A stretch of 64,000 nucleotides of DNA from Falsiroseomonas selenitidurans (GTDB lineage Bacteria; Pseudomonadota; Alphaproteobacteria; Acetobacterales; Acetobacteraceae): NCBI RefSeq assembly GCF_012103215.1, contig NZ_JAAVNE010000011.1, positions 1 through 64,000 of the forward strand, in the 5' to 3' direction. Position 1 is the stretch's first letter, and each line of letters opens with the position of its first letter. This document shows, piece by piece, positions 41,895-52,191 of this stretch. The notes beneath the pieces are model-generated. The model saw only the letters and a program-made list of their open reading frames with translations, was not told the DNA's origin and ran no database searches. The translations under genes and the position numbers were made by a program.

Positions 41895-43265
41895 ATGGGA
41901 CGAACGCTCTTCCAGAAGATTTGGGACCAGCATGTGGTGCAGGCCCGCGATGACGGGCTGGCGCTGCTGTATGTGGACCGCCACTATTTCCATGAGGGCA
42001 GTTTCCACGCCTTCAACATGCTGAGGGCCCGTGGCCTTCCGGTGCGCCGGCCGGACCTGACCTTCGGCTTCGGCGACCACTATGCGCCCACCACGGCGCG
42101 CCGCACCGCCGATGTGGCGGACCCCGAGATCCGCGGCATCATCGAGACCTTCGAGGCCAATGCCCGGGCGCACCGCATCCGCGCCTTCGAACTGGCGGAC
42201 CCGGACCAGGGCATCGTCCATGTCGCCGGGCCGGAACAGGGGCTGACCCTGCCGGGGATGACGGTGGTGTGCGGCGACAGCCACACCTCCACCCATGGCG
42301 CGCTGGGCGCGCTGGCCTTTGGCATCGGCGCCAGCGAGGTGGCGCATGTGCTGGCCACCCAGACCATCTGGCAGACCCCGCCGAAGCAGATCCGCTGCGC
42401 CTTCGAGGGCACGCTGCCGGAAGGCAGCACCGCCAAGGACATGGCGCTGGCGCTGATTGCGCAGATCGGCACCGGCGGCGGCCTGGGCGGCGCCATCGAA
42501 TTCGCCGGGTCCGCCGTGCGCGCGCTCTCGGTCGAAGCCCGCCTGACGCTGTGCAACATGGCGATCGAGGCCGGCGCGCGCACCGGCATGGTGGCGCCCG
42601 ATGCCACCACCGCCGCCTGGCTGGCCGGCCGCCCGCACGCCCCGGCGCAGCCCGACCCGGCCTGGGAGGCGCTGTTCACCGATGCCGACGCCACCTTCGA
42701 CTCGGCGGTGACGCTGGACGCCGCGACGATCCGCCCCATGGCCACCTGGGGCACCAGCCCGGAGGAAGCCGTGCCGCTGTCCGGTCGCATACCGCGCGCC
42801 GAGGAAGCCCCGGACGAAGCCAGGCAAAAGGCCTGGGCGCGCAGCCTGGACTACATGGGCCTGCAGGGTGGCGAGGCGATGGCCGATGTCCGGCTGGACC
42901 GCGTCTTCCTCGGCTCCTGCACCAATGCGCGGATCGAGGATCTGCGCGCCGCCGCCGCCGTGCTGCGCGGCCGGCGCATCGCCGTGCCCATGCTGGTCTC
43001 CCCCGGTTCCTCCCGCGTCAAGCGCGCGGCGGAGGCGGAGGGGCTGGACCGGGTGTTCCGGGAGGCCGGGGCGCGGTGGGAGGAAAGCGCCTGCGCGCTC
43101 TGCGTCTCCATGCATGGCGAGACGGTGGGGGAGGGGGAGCGCTGCGCCTCCACCTCCAATCGCAACTTCGCGGGGCGCCAGGGGCGCGGGGCGCGGACGC
43201 ATCTGGTCTCGCCCGCCTCGGCCGCCGCCTCCGCCCTGGCCGGCCGGCTGGTGAGTGCCGCCTGA
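41895..43265 (+). CDS. leuC: Aconitase-family dehydratase large subunit (LeuC type)
   Basis: A 456-residue protein starting MGRTLFQKIWDQHVV, as LeuC does. It has VVCGDSHTSTHGALGALAFG and three Fe-S cysteines: C342 in LGSCTNAR and C400/C403 in CALC. It forms with the downstream LeuD a [4Fe-4S] dehydratase that isomerises isopropylmalate or a related 2- or 3-hydroxy acid. The small subunit starts with a one-base overlap. Because it sits next to catabolic genes (SMP-30, Bug, CoA-transferase) and no leuA or leuB is near, a role in degrading a substituted malate such as methylmalate is possible; leucine synthesis remains the default. Confidence 0.87.
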   Translation: MGRTLFQKIWDQHVVQARDDGLALLYVDRHYFHEGSFHAFNMLRARGLPVRRPDLTFGFGDHYAPTTARRTADVADPEIRGIIETFEANARAHRIRAFELADPDQGIVHVAGPEQGLTLPGMTVVCGDSHTSTHGALGALAFGIGASEVAHVLATQTIWQTPPKQIRCAFEGTLPEGSTAKDMALALIAQIGTGGGLGGAIEFAGSAVRALSVEARLTLCNMAIEAGARTGMVAPDATTAAWLAGRPHAPAQPDPAWEALFTDADATFDSAVTLDAATIRPMATWGTSPEEAVPLSGRIPRAEEAPDEARQKAWARSLDYMGLQGGEAMADVRLDRVFLGSCTNARIEDLRAAAAVLRGRRIAVPMLVSPGSSRVKRAAEAEGLDRVFREAGARWEESACALCVSMHGETVGEGERCASTSNRNFAGRQGRGARTHLVSPASAAASALAGRLVSAA

Positions 43266-43861
43266 TGGAACCCTTCACCCGCTACACCGCCATCGCGGCG
43301 CCCTTCGACCAGGCGAATGTCGATACCGACCAGATCATGCCGGCGCGGTTCATGCGCCGCCCGCGTGACGAACGCTATGCGACCTACGGCTTCCATGACC
43401 AGCGCTACACGCCGGAGGGCGCGAAGCGGCCCGACTTCATCCTCAATCAGCCGCCCTTCGATGCCGCCGGCATCCTGGTGGCCGGGCGCAATTTCGGCGT
43501 GGGGTCCTCGCGGGAGGCGGCGGTCTATGCGCTGCTGGCCATGGGCCATCGTTGCGTCGTGGCGCCCAGCTTCGGCGATATTTTCTTCTCCAACGCGCTG
43601 AAGAACGGGCTGCTGCCGGTGCGCCTGCCCGAGTCGACGGTGAATGCCCTGCGCCAGGCCGTCGCAACCAGCCCGGGTACCACACTTTCGGTTGATCTTG
43701 AGCGGCAGGAATTGACCGGGCCGGATGGCACCGCGCATCAATTCGCCATTCCAGGCTTCGCCCGCGAATGCCTGTTGCGGGGCCTGGACGAAATCGGGCT
43801 GACCCTGACCCTGGCGCCCGATATCGCCGCCTTCGAGGCGCGGCGTGACGCAGCAAGGTAA
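43265..43861 (+). CDS. leuD: Aconitase-family dehydratase small subunit (LeuD type)
   Basis: A 198-residue swivel-domain partner of LeuC starting MEPFTRYTAIAAPFDQANVD; the ATG overlaps the leuC stop (TGATG). Landmarks are NVDTDQIMPARF and the active-site loop GRNFGVGSSREAAVYALLAMG, followed by VVAPSFGDIFFSNALKNGLL. Size and motifs fit bacterial LeuD. No third subunit is needed. It ends about 60 bp before the efflux gene. Confidence 0.9.
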   Translation: MEPFTRYTAIAAPFDQANVDTDQIMPARFMRRPRDERYATYGFHDQRYTPEGAKRPDFILNQPPFDAAGILVAGRNFGVGSSREAAVYALLAMGHRCVVAPSFGDIFFSNALKNGLLPVRLPESTVNALRQAVATSPGTTLSVDLERQELTGPDGTAHQFAIPGFARECLLRGLDEIGLTLTLAPDIAAFEARRDAAR

Positions 43862-43919
43862 CCTGCAGGAAACTTGACGCGAGCGGTCAGGATCGGTTTG
43901 GGTGCCTTCCGAAAATCGG

Positions 43920-45158
43920 ATGTCCCCCATGCGTTTCCCTGCCCCGGCCGCGCGTCGCGCGGCTTTGTCTCCTTTCCTGGGGCGCCTCCTGGCTGGCGCG
44001 CTTCTCGGCCTGACCCTGTCCTCCCCCGCCGCACTGGCCCAGTTCGGGCCGCAGGGCCCGCCGGCCGTCGGCGTGCTGGCGGTGGAACGCCGCCCGGTAC
44101 GCGAAAGCACGGAATTCGTCGGCAGGGTGGAGGCGCAGAACCGCGTCGACCTGCGCGCCCGCGTCACCGGCTTCCTGCAGGAGCGTGCCTTCCGCGAAGG
44201 GCAGGAGGTGACGGAAGGGCAGGTGCTGTTCCGGCTTGAACGCCCGCCCTTCGAGGCCGAGGTGGCGCGCGCCCAGGCGCAGGTGGCCTCCGCCCAGGCG
44301 GAATTGCAGAACGCCAACAGCGCCCTGGCCCGGGCGCGGGACCTGGTGCGCAGCGCCGCCGGCACGCAGGTGCGGGTGGAGGAGGCAACCGCCGCCCAGC
44401 GCACCGCCCAGGCCAACCTGCTGGCCGCCCAGGCGCAGCTGCGGGTGGCGGAGATCAACCAGGGCTATACCGAGGTGAAGGCCCCCTTCGCCGGCAAGAT
44501 CGGGCGTTCCACCTTCTCGGTCGGCGCCGTGGTCGGGCCGAGCAGCGACCCGCTGGCCACCATCGTCAGCCAGGACCCGATGCGCGTCTCCTTCCCCGTC
44601 AACCTGCGCACCGGAACCGAGCTGCGCGACCGCTATGCCGGCCGCGGCGGGGCGGACGCCACGCGGGTGCGCATCCGCCTGATCACCGGCGAGATCTATG
44701 ACGAGGTCGGGCGGATCGCGTTCATCGACCCGCAGGTGGACCGCAACACGGATACCATCCTGGTCCGCGCCCTGATCCCGAACCCGCCGCGCGGCCAGGC
44801 GAACAGCGATGGCAGCGTCGATCGCGCGCTGATCGACGGCATGTTCGTGAATGTCTTCGTGGAAGGCGCGCAGCCGGTGCCGCTGGTGGTGATCCCGCGC
44901 AGCGCCGTGCTGCAGGACCAGCAGGGCAGCTATGTCTGGGTGCTGGACGCGGAGAACAGGGCCGGGCGCCGGCCGCTGACGCTCGGCCGATCCATCGCCG
45001 ACCAGGTGGTGGTGGAAGCTGGGCTCGAGACCGGGGAGCGCGTGGTGGTGGAAGGCGTGCAGCGCGTGCGCCCCGGCCAGCCGGTGCAGCCCGGCCCGGC
45101 CAGCGCGCCGATCCGCCCGCCCGGCGCCGCCCCTGCCCCGGCCGGCCGGCAGGGCTGA
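43920..45158 (+). CDS. RND efflux membrane-fusion (periplasmic adaptor) protein
   Basis: About 412 residues; starts at 43902 (GTG), 43920 (ATG) or 43929 (ATG) are possible. A signal sequence (AGALLGLTLSSPAALAQ) has no lipobox Cys, so the adaptor is not lipidated, unlike AcrA. The sequence shows the lipoyl/barrel-sandwich half-motifs RVDLRARVTGFLQERAF and YTEVKAPFAGKIGRSTFSVG, an alpha-helical hairpin (about 105-165) and beta-barrel domains, ending in a Pro/Ala tail. It bridges the inner-membrane RND pump to an outer-membrane channel. The pump gene begins 6 bp after its stop. No TolC-like gene or TetR regulator is next to it. Confidence 0.93.
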   Translation: MSPMRFPAPAARRAALSPFLGRLLAGALLGLTLSSPAALAQFGPQGPPAVGVLAVERRPVRESTEFVGRVEAQNRVDLRARVTGFLQERAFREGQEVTEGQVLFRLERPPFEAEVARAQAQVASAQAELQNANSALARARDLVRSAAGTQVRVEEATAAQRTAQANLLAAQAQLRVAEINQGYTEVKAPFAGKIGRSTFSVGAVVGPSSDPLATIVSQDPMRVSFPVNLRTGTELRDRYAGRGGADATRVRIRLITGEIYDEVGRIAFIDPQVDRNTDTILVRALIPNPPRGQANSDGSVDRALIDGMFVNVFVEGAQPVPLVVIPRSAVLQDQQGSYVWVLDAENRAGRRPLTLGRSIADQVVVEAGLETGERVVVEGVQRVRPGQPVQPGPASAPIRPPGAAPAPAGRQG

Positions 45159-45164
45159 CCGCGC

Positions 45165-48100
45165 ATGATCTCCGCCGTCTTCGTCGATCGCCCCCGGCTG
45201 GCGATCGTGCTGTCCATCCTGCTCACCCTGGCGGGCGGGCTGGCCATGCTGCGCATCCCGGTGGCGCAGTTCCCGGATATCGTGCCGCCGCAGGTCTCCG
45301 TCACCACCAGCTATCCGGGCGCTTCCGCCGCCGTGGTGGAATCAACCGTGGCGCAGGTGATCGAAAGCGCGGTCAACGGCGTGGAGGGGATGATCTACAT
45401 GTCCTCCAACAGCGCCAATGACGGCAGCTATTCGCTCTCCGTCTCCTTCGCCCTGGGCACCAACCCGGACATCGCCACGGTCAATGTGAACAACCGCGTG
45501 CAGTCGGCGCTGGCGCGATTGCCGTCGGAAGTGCAGCGCGCCGGCGTGACGGTGCGCAAGCAATCCTCCGCCGTGCTGCAGTTCATCGCCGTCACCTCCG
45601 AGAATCCGGAGCATGACGCGCTGTTCCTGTCCAACTACGTCACCATCAACATGCTGGACCGGCTGGCGCGCACGCCGGGCATCGGCTCCGCGCAGATTTT
45701 CGGCGCACGCGACTATTCCATGCGCATCTGGTTCGAGCTGGACCGGCTGATCAGCCTGAACCTGACGCCGGCCGACGTGGTCGCCGCCATCCAGGCGCAG
45801 AACGTGCAGGCGGCGGTGGGCCGCATCGGCGCGCAGCCGATCTCGGATGACCAGCAATACCAGATCAACCTGCAGACCCAGGGCCGCCTGACGACGCCGG
45901 AGGAATTCGGCGCCATCGTCATCCGCGCCAACCCCAACGGGTCCCTGCTGCGGCTGCGCGACGTGGCGCGGGTGGAGCTGGGTGCGGCGCGCATCGACCA
46001 GGAAAGCCGGCTGAACGGCCGCCCGGCGGTGACCATCGCCACCTACCTGTCGCCGGGCGCCAATGCGGTGACGGCGGCCTCGAACCTGGCCGGCGTGCTG
46101 GCGGAGATGTCCCGCCGCTATCCGCAGGGGATGCAGACCCAGGTCTTCTACGACACCTCCACCTTCGTCGTGGACACGATCCAGGAAGTCATCAAGACCC
46201 TGCTGGAGGCCTTCGTGCTGGTGGTGCTGGTGGTGCTGCTGTTCCTCGGCAGCTTCCGCGCCACCATCATCCCCACCATCGCCGTGCCGGTCAGCCTGAT
46301 CGGCACCTTCGCCGTGCTGCTGCTGCTGGGCTTCTCGGCCAACACCGTCTCCCTCCTCGCGATGGTGCTGGCGATCGGCATCGTGGTCGATGACGCCATC
46401 GTGGTGGTGGAGAATGTCGAGCGGGTGATGTCCGAACACCCGGAGCTGACGCCGGCGGAAGCCACCAAGCGCGCGATGCGGGAAATCACCGCCCCGATCA
46501 TCGCCATCACCCTGGTGCTGCTGTCGGTCTTCGTGCCGGTGGGCTTCATCCCCGGCCTGTCCGGCGTGCTGTTCAGCCAGTTCGCGGTCACCGTCTCCGT
46601 CGCCATGGTGATCTCGGCCTTCAACGCGCTGACCCTGTCGCCGGCGCTCTGCGCCATGTTCCTGCGGCCGCACCCGGTGGGGCATGGGCCGCGCAAGGGC
46701 TTCCTGGCCGCGGTGATGCGCGGCATCGACTGGGTGCGCGACCGCTACGGCAACATCGTGGTGCGGCTGGTGCGCTTTTCCTTCCTGTCGCTGGTGCTGG
46801 TGGCGCTGGCGGGCGGCGGCATCCTGTTCATGGCCAACCGGACGCCGCAGGGCTTCCTGCCGGCCGAGGACCAGGGCGCCTTCTTCGTGCAGATGCAGCT
46901 GCCCCAGGGTGCCAGCCTGTCGCGCACCCGCGCGGCGGTGGAGCAGGTGGAGGCGATCATCCGCCCGGTGCCGGGCGTGGACCGCATCCTGTCCATCGTC
47001 GGCTTCAGCCTGATCGATGGAGGCTCGCAGTCCAACGCCGCCTTCATCGTGGTGCGCATGAAGCCCTTCGAGGACCGCACCACGGCGCAGGAATCGGTCT
47101 TCGCCGCCATCGGCACGGTGTTCGGCGCGACGCAGCAGGTGCGCTCGGCCAACACCTTCGCCTTCAACATCCCGCCGATCATCGGGCTCGGCACCGGTGG
47201 CGGTTTCGAATACCAGATGCAGAACCTGGAAGGCCGTCCGCCGGAGGAGATGTTCGCCGCCATGCAGGGCCTGGCGGCGGCGGCCAACCAGGATCCGCGG
47301 CTGACGGCGGTGTTCTCCACCTTCACCGCCAACACGCCCTCGCTCTACCTCGATGTGGACCGGGACAAGGCGCAGGCGCTGGGGGTGCGGATCAGCGACA
47401 TCTTCAACGCCTTGCAGACCACGCTGGGCGGCTTCTACGTCAACGACTTCAACCTGTATGGCCGGTCCTGGCAGGTGAACATCCAGGGCGAGGCGACGGA
47501 TCGCGACGACATCCCCGATCTGTGGCGCATCCATGTGCGCAACAGCGCCGGGGAGATGGTGCCGCTGCGTGCCCTGGCGGAAATCCGCATCGTGCTCGGA
47601 CCGCAGACCATCAACCGCTACAACAACGTCCGGTCCGTGCGCATCGGCGGCTCGCCGCGCCCGGGCATCTCCTCGGGCGATGCGCTGGCGGCGATGGAGC
47701 AGCTTTCGGACACCGCGCTGCCGGCCGGCTATGGCTATGAATGGACCGGCACGGCGTTCCAGGAAAAGCAGGCCAGCGGGCAGACCGGCATCATCATGGC
47801 CCTGGCCCTGCTGTTCGCCTACCTGTTCCTGGTGGCGCTGTACGAAAGCTGGGTGATCCCGATCCCGGTGCTGATGTCGATCTCGGTCGGCGCGCTGGGG
47901 TCCTTCGCCGCGATCTCCGTCGCCGGCCTGTCGCTGGACGTCTATGCGCAGGTCGGCCTCGTGGTGCTGATCGCGCTGGCGGCGAAGAACGGCATCCTGA
48001 TCGTCGAATTCGCCAAGGAGAAGCGCGAGGAAGGGATGCCGGTGCGGGAGGCCGCGGTGCTGGGCGCGCGGCTGCGCTTCCGCGCCGTCATCATGACCTC

Positions 48101-48332
48101 CGTCGCCTTCATCCTGGGCCTGGTGCCGCTGATCATCGCCTCCGGCGCCGCCAGCGCCTCCCGCCGCGCGGTGGGCACGCCGGTGTTCGGCGGCATGCTG
48201 GCGGCCTCGCTGATCGGCATCTTCATCATCCCGATGCTCTATGTCGTGTTCCAGACGATGCGGGAGAAGACGCGGGCGCGCTTCGGCGGGGCGCGCCGGC
48301 CCGACGCCCCGACGCCGGCTGCGGCGGAGTAG
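45165..48332 (+). CDS. RND multidrug efflux pump, HAE-1 family (AcrB/MexB-like)
   Basis: A 1055-residue inner-membrane proton-driven exporter with 12 helices and two large periplasmic loops. It opens [20 protein letters not shown], has the proton-relay aspartates D409-D410 in [13 protein letters not shown] of helix 4 and the conserved Lys in [18 protein letters not shown] of helix 10. Length matches AcrB (1049). Substrates are probably diverse hydrophobic compounds, but hydrophobic/amphiphile efflux is only a family inference. Operon with the adaptor gene immediately upstream. Confidence 0.95.
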   Translation: MISAVFVDRPRLAIVLSILLTLAGGLAMLRIPVAQFPDIVPPQVSVTTSYPGASAAVVESTVAQVIESAVNGVEGMIYMSSNSANDGSYSLSVSFALGTNPDIATVNVNNRVQSALARLPSEVQRAGVTVRKQSSAVLQFIAVTSENPEHDALFLSNYVTINMLDRLARTPGIGSAQIFGARDYSMRIWFELDRLISLNLTPADVVAAIQAQNVQAAVGRIGAQPISDDQQYQINLQTQGRLTTPEEFGAIVIRANPNGSLLRLRDVARVELGAARIDQESRLNGRPAVTIATYLSPGANAVTAASNLAGVLAEMSRRYPQGMQTQVFYDTSTFVVDTIQEVIKTLLEAFVLVVLVVLLFLGSFRATIIPTIAVPVSLIGTFAVLLLLGFSANTVSLLAMVLAIGIVVDDAIVVVENVERVMSEHPELTPAEATKRAMREITAPIIAITLVLLSVFVPVGFIPGLSGVLFSQFAVTVSVAMVISAFNALTLSPALCAMFLRPHPVGHGPRKGFLAAVMRGIDWVRDRYGNIVVRLVRFSFLSLVLVALAGGGILFMANRTPQGFLPAEDQGAFFVQMQLPQGASLSRTRAAVEQVEAIIRPVPGVDRILSIVGFSLIDGGSQSNAAFIVVRMKPFEDRTTAQESVFAAIGTVFGATQQVRSANTFAFNIPPIIGLGTGGGFEYQMQNLEGRPPEEMFAAMQGLAAAANQDPRLTAVFSTFTANTPSLYLDVDRDKAQALGVRISDIFNALQTTLGGFYVNDFNLYGRSWQVNIQGEATDRDDIPDLWRIHVRNSAGEMVPLRALAEIRIVLGPQTINRYNNVRSVRIGGSPRPGISSGDALAAMEQLSDTALPAGYGYEWTGTAFQEKQASGQTGIIMALALLFAYLFLVALYESWVIPIPVLMSISVGALGSFAAISVAGLSLDVYAQVGLVVLIALAAKNGILIVEFAKEKREEGMPVREAAVLGARLRFRAVIMTSVAFILGLVPLIIASGAASASRRAVGTPVFGGMLAASLIGIFIIPMLYVVFQTMREKTRARFGGARRPDAPTPAAAE

Positions 48333-48451
48333 CGCGGCGCCCGCGGCGGCGGTGAATTCGGCCCTGCCGGCGGACGCCGCGGTTTGCCGGCCGGGCTGGA
48401 TATGCCACCTTGGCCATGCGGAATCAGGATCGATCCGCAGGGGGGTGACGA

Positions 48452-49840
48452 TTGGCGCGCATCGTCATCGCGGCACGGGGCGCGCAGGGCGACATCTTCC
48501 CATTCCTGGCGCTGGCGCATGGCCTGCAGGCGCGCGGCCATCCGGTGCGCCTGGCCGCACCGGGGCACCACCAGGGGCTGATCGAAGGCGCCGGCATAGG
48601 CTTTGTTCGGGCGGGGCCGGACCCGCCGAGGACGGTGCGGCAGGATTCGCAACGCCGGCTGCTGGCCGATCCCGGCCGCGGCGAGAGCTTCCGGATGCGG
48701 GAGGTGATCGGCCCCGGGGTGCGGCAGACCCATGCGGAGCTGGTCGCCGCCTGCCGCGATTTCGGCTGCGAATTGCTGCTGGGCAGCGCCAGCCAGCCGG
48801 TGGCGCCGATGGCGGCGGAGACGCTGGGCCTCCCCTGGGTACCGGCGCTGATGCAGCCCATCGCCTTCCTGTCCGCCCATGACCCGCCAGTGCCGCCGGG
48901 CCTGCCCTGGCTGGCCGGGCTGGTCGGGCTGGGTCCGCTGGTCGGGCGGCCGCTGCGCCTGCTCGCCCAGGCCGCGCTGGCGCGCTGGGGCCGGGCGCTG
49001 GCCGAGGCGCGGCGCGAGCTTGGCCTGCCGCCGGCCCGGGATGCGCTGCTGAACCACGCGGCGGTGCCACCCTTCGGCCTGGCGCTGTTTTCACCGCAGC
49101 TGGCCCGGCCGCAGCCGGATTGGGCGGGTGGCGCCACGCCCACCGGGTTCTGCCGCTGGCCGGGCGGGGCCCTGGCGCCGGAGGTGGCGGATTTCCTGCT
49201 CTCCGGCCCAGCGCCGCTGGTCGCCAGCCTCGGCGGCTCCATGGCGGTGATCGGCGGCGACCGGTCGGATGCGATCTATGCCGCAACCATCGCCGCGGCG
49301 GGCCGGCTGGGCCTGCGCGTGCTGCTGCTCTCGGGCTCCGACGCCGCGCAGGCCCGGCTGCCGGCGAGGCTGCCGCCCGGGGTGCTGGCGGTGCCGCGCG
49401 CGCCGATGGACGTGATCTTCCCGCATGCCGCGCTGGTGCTGCACCATGGCGGGTCGGGCACCACCGACCTTGCCCTGGCCGCGGGACGGCCGATGCTGGT
49501 GGTGCCCTTCACCAGCGACCAGCTTGACAATGCCGCGCGGCTGGCCCGGCGCGGGGTGGCCGAGGTCCTGCGTGCCGGGCGCTGCACCGAGGCGCGGATC
49601 GCCGCCGCGCTGGCCCGGTTGCAGCGCCCGGCGGTGGTGCAGGAGGCCGCGGCGCTGGGCGCGCTGGTGGTGGCGGAGGAGGGCGTGGTGGCCGCCTGCG
49701 CGGTGATCGAGCGCCATGTCGGGCGCCCGCCGCTCAAGCTTCCGCCGGCGCTGCGCCCACCCCCTTCACGGCAGGCCCTTCGGCAGCAGATACTGGTGCG
49801 AAGCAGCGGGGATGTGACGCCATGGCGAAGTTCGGATTGA
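48452..49840 (+). CDS. UDP-glycosyltransferase-like (GT1/MGT) protein
   Basis: A 462-residue GT-B-fold transferase. The start is TTG at 48452, the only one that gives the expected MARIVIAARGAQGDIFPFLALA; it is preceded by a strong AGGGGGGTGA ribosome region. The C-terminal donor-binding signature is LHHGGSGTTDLALAAGRPMLVVPFTSDQLDNA, as in macrolide, sterol and rhamnosyl glycosyltransferases. It probably glycosylates a lipid or secondary metabolite. Its 3' end overlaps the next gene by 19 bp. The last ~30 residues lie partly in this overlap and are atypical, so they may be an extension. Confidence 0.85.
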   Translation: MARIVIAARGAQGDIFPFLALAHGLQARGHPVRLAAPGHHQGLIEGAGIGFVRAGPDPPRTVRQDSQRRLLADPGRGESFRMREVIGPGVRQTHAELVAACRDFGCELLLGSASQPVAPMAAETLGLPWVPALMQPIAFLSAHDPPVPPGLPWLAGLVGLGPLVGRPLRLLAQAALARWGRALAEARRELGLPPARDALLNHAAVPPFGLALFSPQLARPQPDWAGGATPTGFCRWPGGALAPEVADFLLSGPAPLVASLGGSMAVIGGDRSDAIYAATIAAAGRLGLRVLLLSGSDAAQARLPARLPPGVLAVPRAPMDVIFPHAALVLHHGGSGTTDLALAAGRPMLVVPFTSDQLDNAARLARRGVAEVLRAGRCTEARIAAALARLQRPAVVQEAAALGALVVAEEGVVAACAVIERHVGRPPLKLPPALRPPPSRQALRQQILVRSSGDVTPWRSSD

Positions 49841-52149
49841 GCCAGTCGGTGCGGCGGGTCGAGGATCCGCGCCTCTTGACGGGGCGCGGCCAGTACACGG
49901 ATGACATCGCCATGCCGGGCCAGGCGCATGGCATCGTGCTGCGCAGCCCGCAGGCGCATGCCACCATCGCCAGCCTGGACACCAGCGCAGCGCTGGCCGT
50001 GCCCGGCGTGCTGGCGGTGATCACCGCCGCCGACCTCAAGGCCGCCGGCATCGGCGACCTGCCCTGCCTGATCCCGCTGAAGAACCGCGACGGCTCGCCG
50101 CGCGGCAATACCCCGCGCCCGGCGCTTGCGGATGGCGTGGTGCGCCATGTCGGCGACCCGGTCGCCTTCATCGTGGCGGAGACCGCCCAGGCCGCCCGCG
50201 ACGGCGCCGAGGCGGTTGAGGTGGCGTATGACGCGCTGCCCGCCGCGACCGACCTCGCCACGGCCTGGGAGCCGGGGCAGCCCGCGGTCTGGCCGGAAAT
50301 CGCCAACAACGTGGTCTTCGACTGGGAAGCCGGCGACAAGGCCAAGGCGGATGCCGCCTTCGCCCGCGCCGCCCATGTCACCCGGCTGACCGTGGTGAAC
50401 AACCGCGTCGTCGTCGCCAGCATGGAGGCCCGCGCCGCCGCCGCCGCCTGGGATGGCGACAAGCTGACCCTGCACACCAATACCCAGGGCTCCTGGCTGC
50501 TGAAGAACATCCTCTCGGGCAGCATCTTCAACATCCCGGCGGAGAAGGTCCGCGTGGTGACGCCGGATGTCGGCGGCGGCTTCGGGATGAAGCTGTTCCT
50601 CTACCCGGAGCATGTGCTGGTCTGCTTCGCCGCGCGCCAGCTGGGCCGCCCGGTGCGCTGGGCCAGCGAGCGCAGCGAGGCCTTCCTCTCGGACACCCAT
50701 GGCCGCGACAACATCACCCTCGGTGAACTGGCCACGGATGCCGACGGCAAGTTCCTGGCGCTGCGGACGCGCAACTACGCCGGCATGGGGGCGTACCTGT
50801 CCACCTTCGCGCCCTTCATCCCGACCGGCGCCGGCACCAAGGTGCTGGCCAGCGTCTACGGCTTCGAGGCGATCCACGCCCATGTCATCGGCGTGCTGAC
50901 CAATACGGTGCCGGTGGACGCCTATCGCGGCGCCGGGCGGCCGGAGAGCAACTACCTGGTGGAACGGCTGATCGACGCCACGGCGCGGCAGATCGGCGTG
51001 GACCGCATCGAGCTGCGCCGCCGCAACATGGTGCAGCAGAGCGCGATGCCCTGGCTCTCCGCCATGGGCCAGCGCTACGACAGCGGCGATTTCGCGCAGC
51101 TGATGGACGCCGCCTTGGCGAAGATCGACTGGGCGGGCTTCCCGGCGCGGCGTGCGGAGGCCGCGCGACGCGGCAAGCAGCGCGGCATCGGCCTGGCCTA
51201 CTACCTGGAAGCAACCGGCGGCGCGGCGACCGAGAATGCCAAGGTCGTCTTTGCCGATGACGGGATGGTCGACCTCTATGTCGGCACGCAATCCACCGGC
51301 CAGGGCCACGAGACAGCCTATGCCATGATGACCAGCCACGAGCTGGGCATCCCGATCGACAAGATCCGGGTGCGGCAGGGCGACAGCGAGACGCTGCCCT
51401 CCGGCGGCGGTACCGGCGGCGCGCGCAGCCTTTACTCGGAAGGCCAGGCCATCCTGGTGACCACCGCCAGCGTGGTGGAGAAGGGCAAGCAGGCCGCGGC
51501 CGAGCAGCTCGAGACCTCCGTCGCCGATATCGAATTCGTCTCCGCGGGCGGGCGCTTCGAAGTGGCGGGCACCGATCGCGGCATCGGCATCCTCGACCTC
51601 GCCGCCGTGCAGCGCCGGCGCGTGGCGGCGGGCGAAAGCGCGATCCTGCTGGATGCGATGGAGACCGCGAATATCGACACCCACACCTTCCCCAATGGCT
51701 GCCACGTGGCGGAGGTGGAGGTGGACCCCGAGACCGGCATCGTCACCGTGCCGCGCTACATCGTGGTGGACGATGTGGGCCATGCGCTGAACCCGCTGAT
51801 CGTCCGCGGCCAGGTGCATGGCGGCGTGGCGCAGGGCATCGGCCAGGCACTGCATGAGCGCACGGCCTATGACAACGGATCCGGCCAGCTGTTGTCGGCC
51901 TCCTTCATGGATTACTGCCTGCCGCGGGCGGAGGATCTGCCGGACATCGATGTCGACCTGATCGAGGTGACCTGCGAGACCAACCCGCTGGGCGTGAAGG
52001 GCGCGGGCGAGGCCGGGGCCGTGGGCTCCCCGCCCGCCGCCATGAACGCGCTGGTGGATGCGCTGACGCCGGCCGGCGTGACGCATATCGACATGCCGGC
52101 CACGCCGGAGACGGTGTGGAAGGCGCTGCAGGCCGCGAAGGCAGCCTGA
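49822..52149 (+). CDS. Molybdenum hydroxylase large subunit (CO dehydrogenase form II/xanthine dehydrogenase type)
   Basis: A 775-residue molybdopterin-binding subunit of the xanthine oxidase family: VTPDVGGGFGMKLFLYPEH (Moco site), AYRGAGRPESNYL, QSTGQGHETAYA, and the C-terminal catalytic-Glu motif GVKGAGEAGAVGSPPA. The AYRGAGR loop lacks the Cys of true aerobic CO dehydrogenase (CoxL form I), so a purine, aldehyde or aromatic N-heterocycle substrate is more likely. The usual 2Fe-2S and FAD subunits are not beside it; its neighbours are a glycosyltransferase and a methyltransferase. It must find partner subunits elsewhere or work in a reduced complex. Confidence 0.9.
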   Translation: MAKFGLSQSVRRVEDPRLLTGRGQYTDDIAMPGQAHGIVLRSPQAHATIASLDTSAALAVPGVLAVITAADLKAAGIGDLPCLIPLKNRDGSPRGNTPRPALADGVVRHVGDPVAFIVAETAQAARDGAEAVEVAYDALPAATDLATAWEPGQPAVWPEIANNVVFDWEAGDKAKADAAFARAAHVTRLTVVNNRVVVASMEARAAAAAWDGDKLTLHTNTQGSWLLKNILSGSIFNIPAEKVRVVTPDVGGGFGMKLFLYPEHVLVCFAARQLGRPVRWASERSEAFLSDTHGRDNITLGELATDADGKFLALRTRNYAGMGAYLSTFAPFIPTGAGTKVLASVYGFEAIHAHVIGVLTNTVPVDAYRGAGRPESNYLVERLIDATARQIGVDRIELRRRNMVQQSAMPWLSAMGQRYDSGDFAQLMDAALAKIDWAGFPARRAEAARRGKQRGIGLAYYLEATGGAATENAKVVFADDGMVDLYVGTQSTGQGHETAYAMMTSHELGIPIDKIRVRQGDSETLPSGGGTGGARSLYSEGQAILVTTASVVEKGKQAAAEQLETSVADIEFVSAGGRFEVAGTDRGIGILDLAAVQRRRVAAGESAILLDAMETANIDTHTFPNGCHVAEVEVDPETGIVTVPRYIVVDDVGHALNPLIVRGQVHGGVAQGIGQALHERTAYDNGSGQLLSASFMDYCLPRAEDLPDIDVDLIEVTCETNPLGVKGAGEAGAVGSPPAAMNALVDALTPAGVTHIDMPATPETVWKALQAAKAA

Positions 52150-52162
52150 GCCGGATGCCCTC

Positions 52163-52180
52163 GCCCCCCTCTGGGGGGGC
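52163..52180. terminator. Short GC hairpin between convergent xdh-type and FkbM genes
   Basis: GCCCCCC (52163-52169), loop TCT, GGGGGGGC (52173-52180), lying 14 bp after the dehydrogenase stop and 12 bp before the methyltransferase stop. No T-run follows; it resembles the C/G-run palindrome at 22572-22614. Confidence 0.4.
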
Positions 52181-52191
52181 GGGTGGCACCG

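Noticed and set aside
49822..52149. Aerobic CO dehydrogenase CoxL
   Set aside because: The form-I active-site loop with its Cys is absent (AYRGAGR instead) and coxM/coxS are missing.
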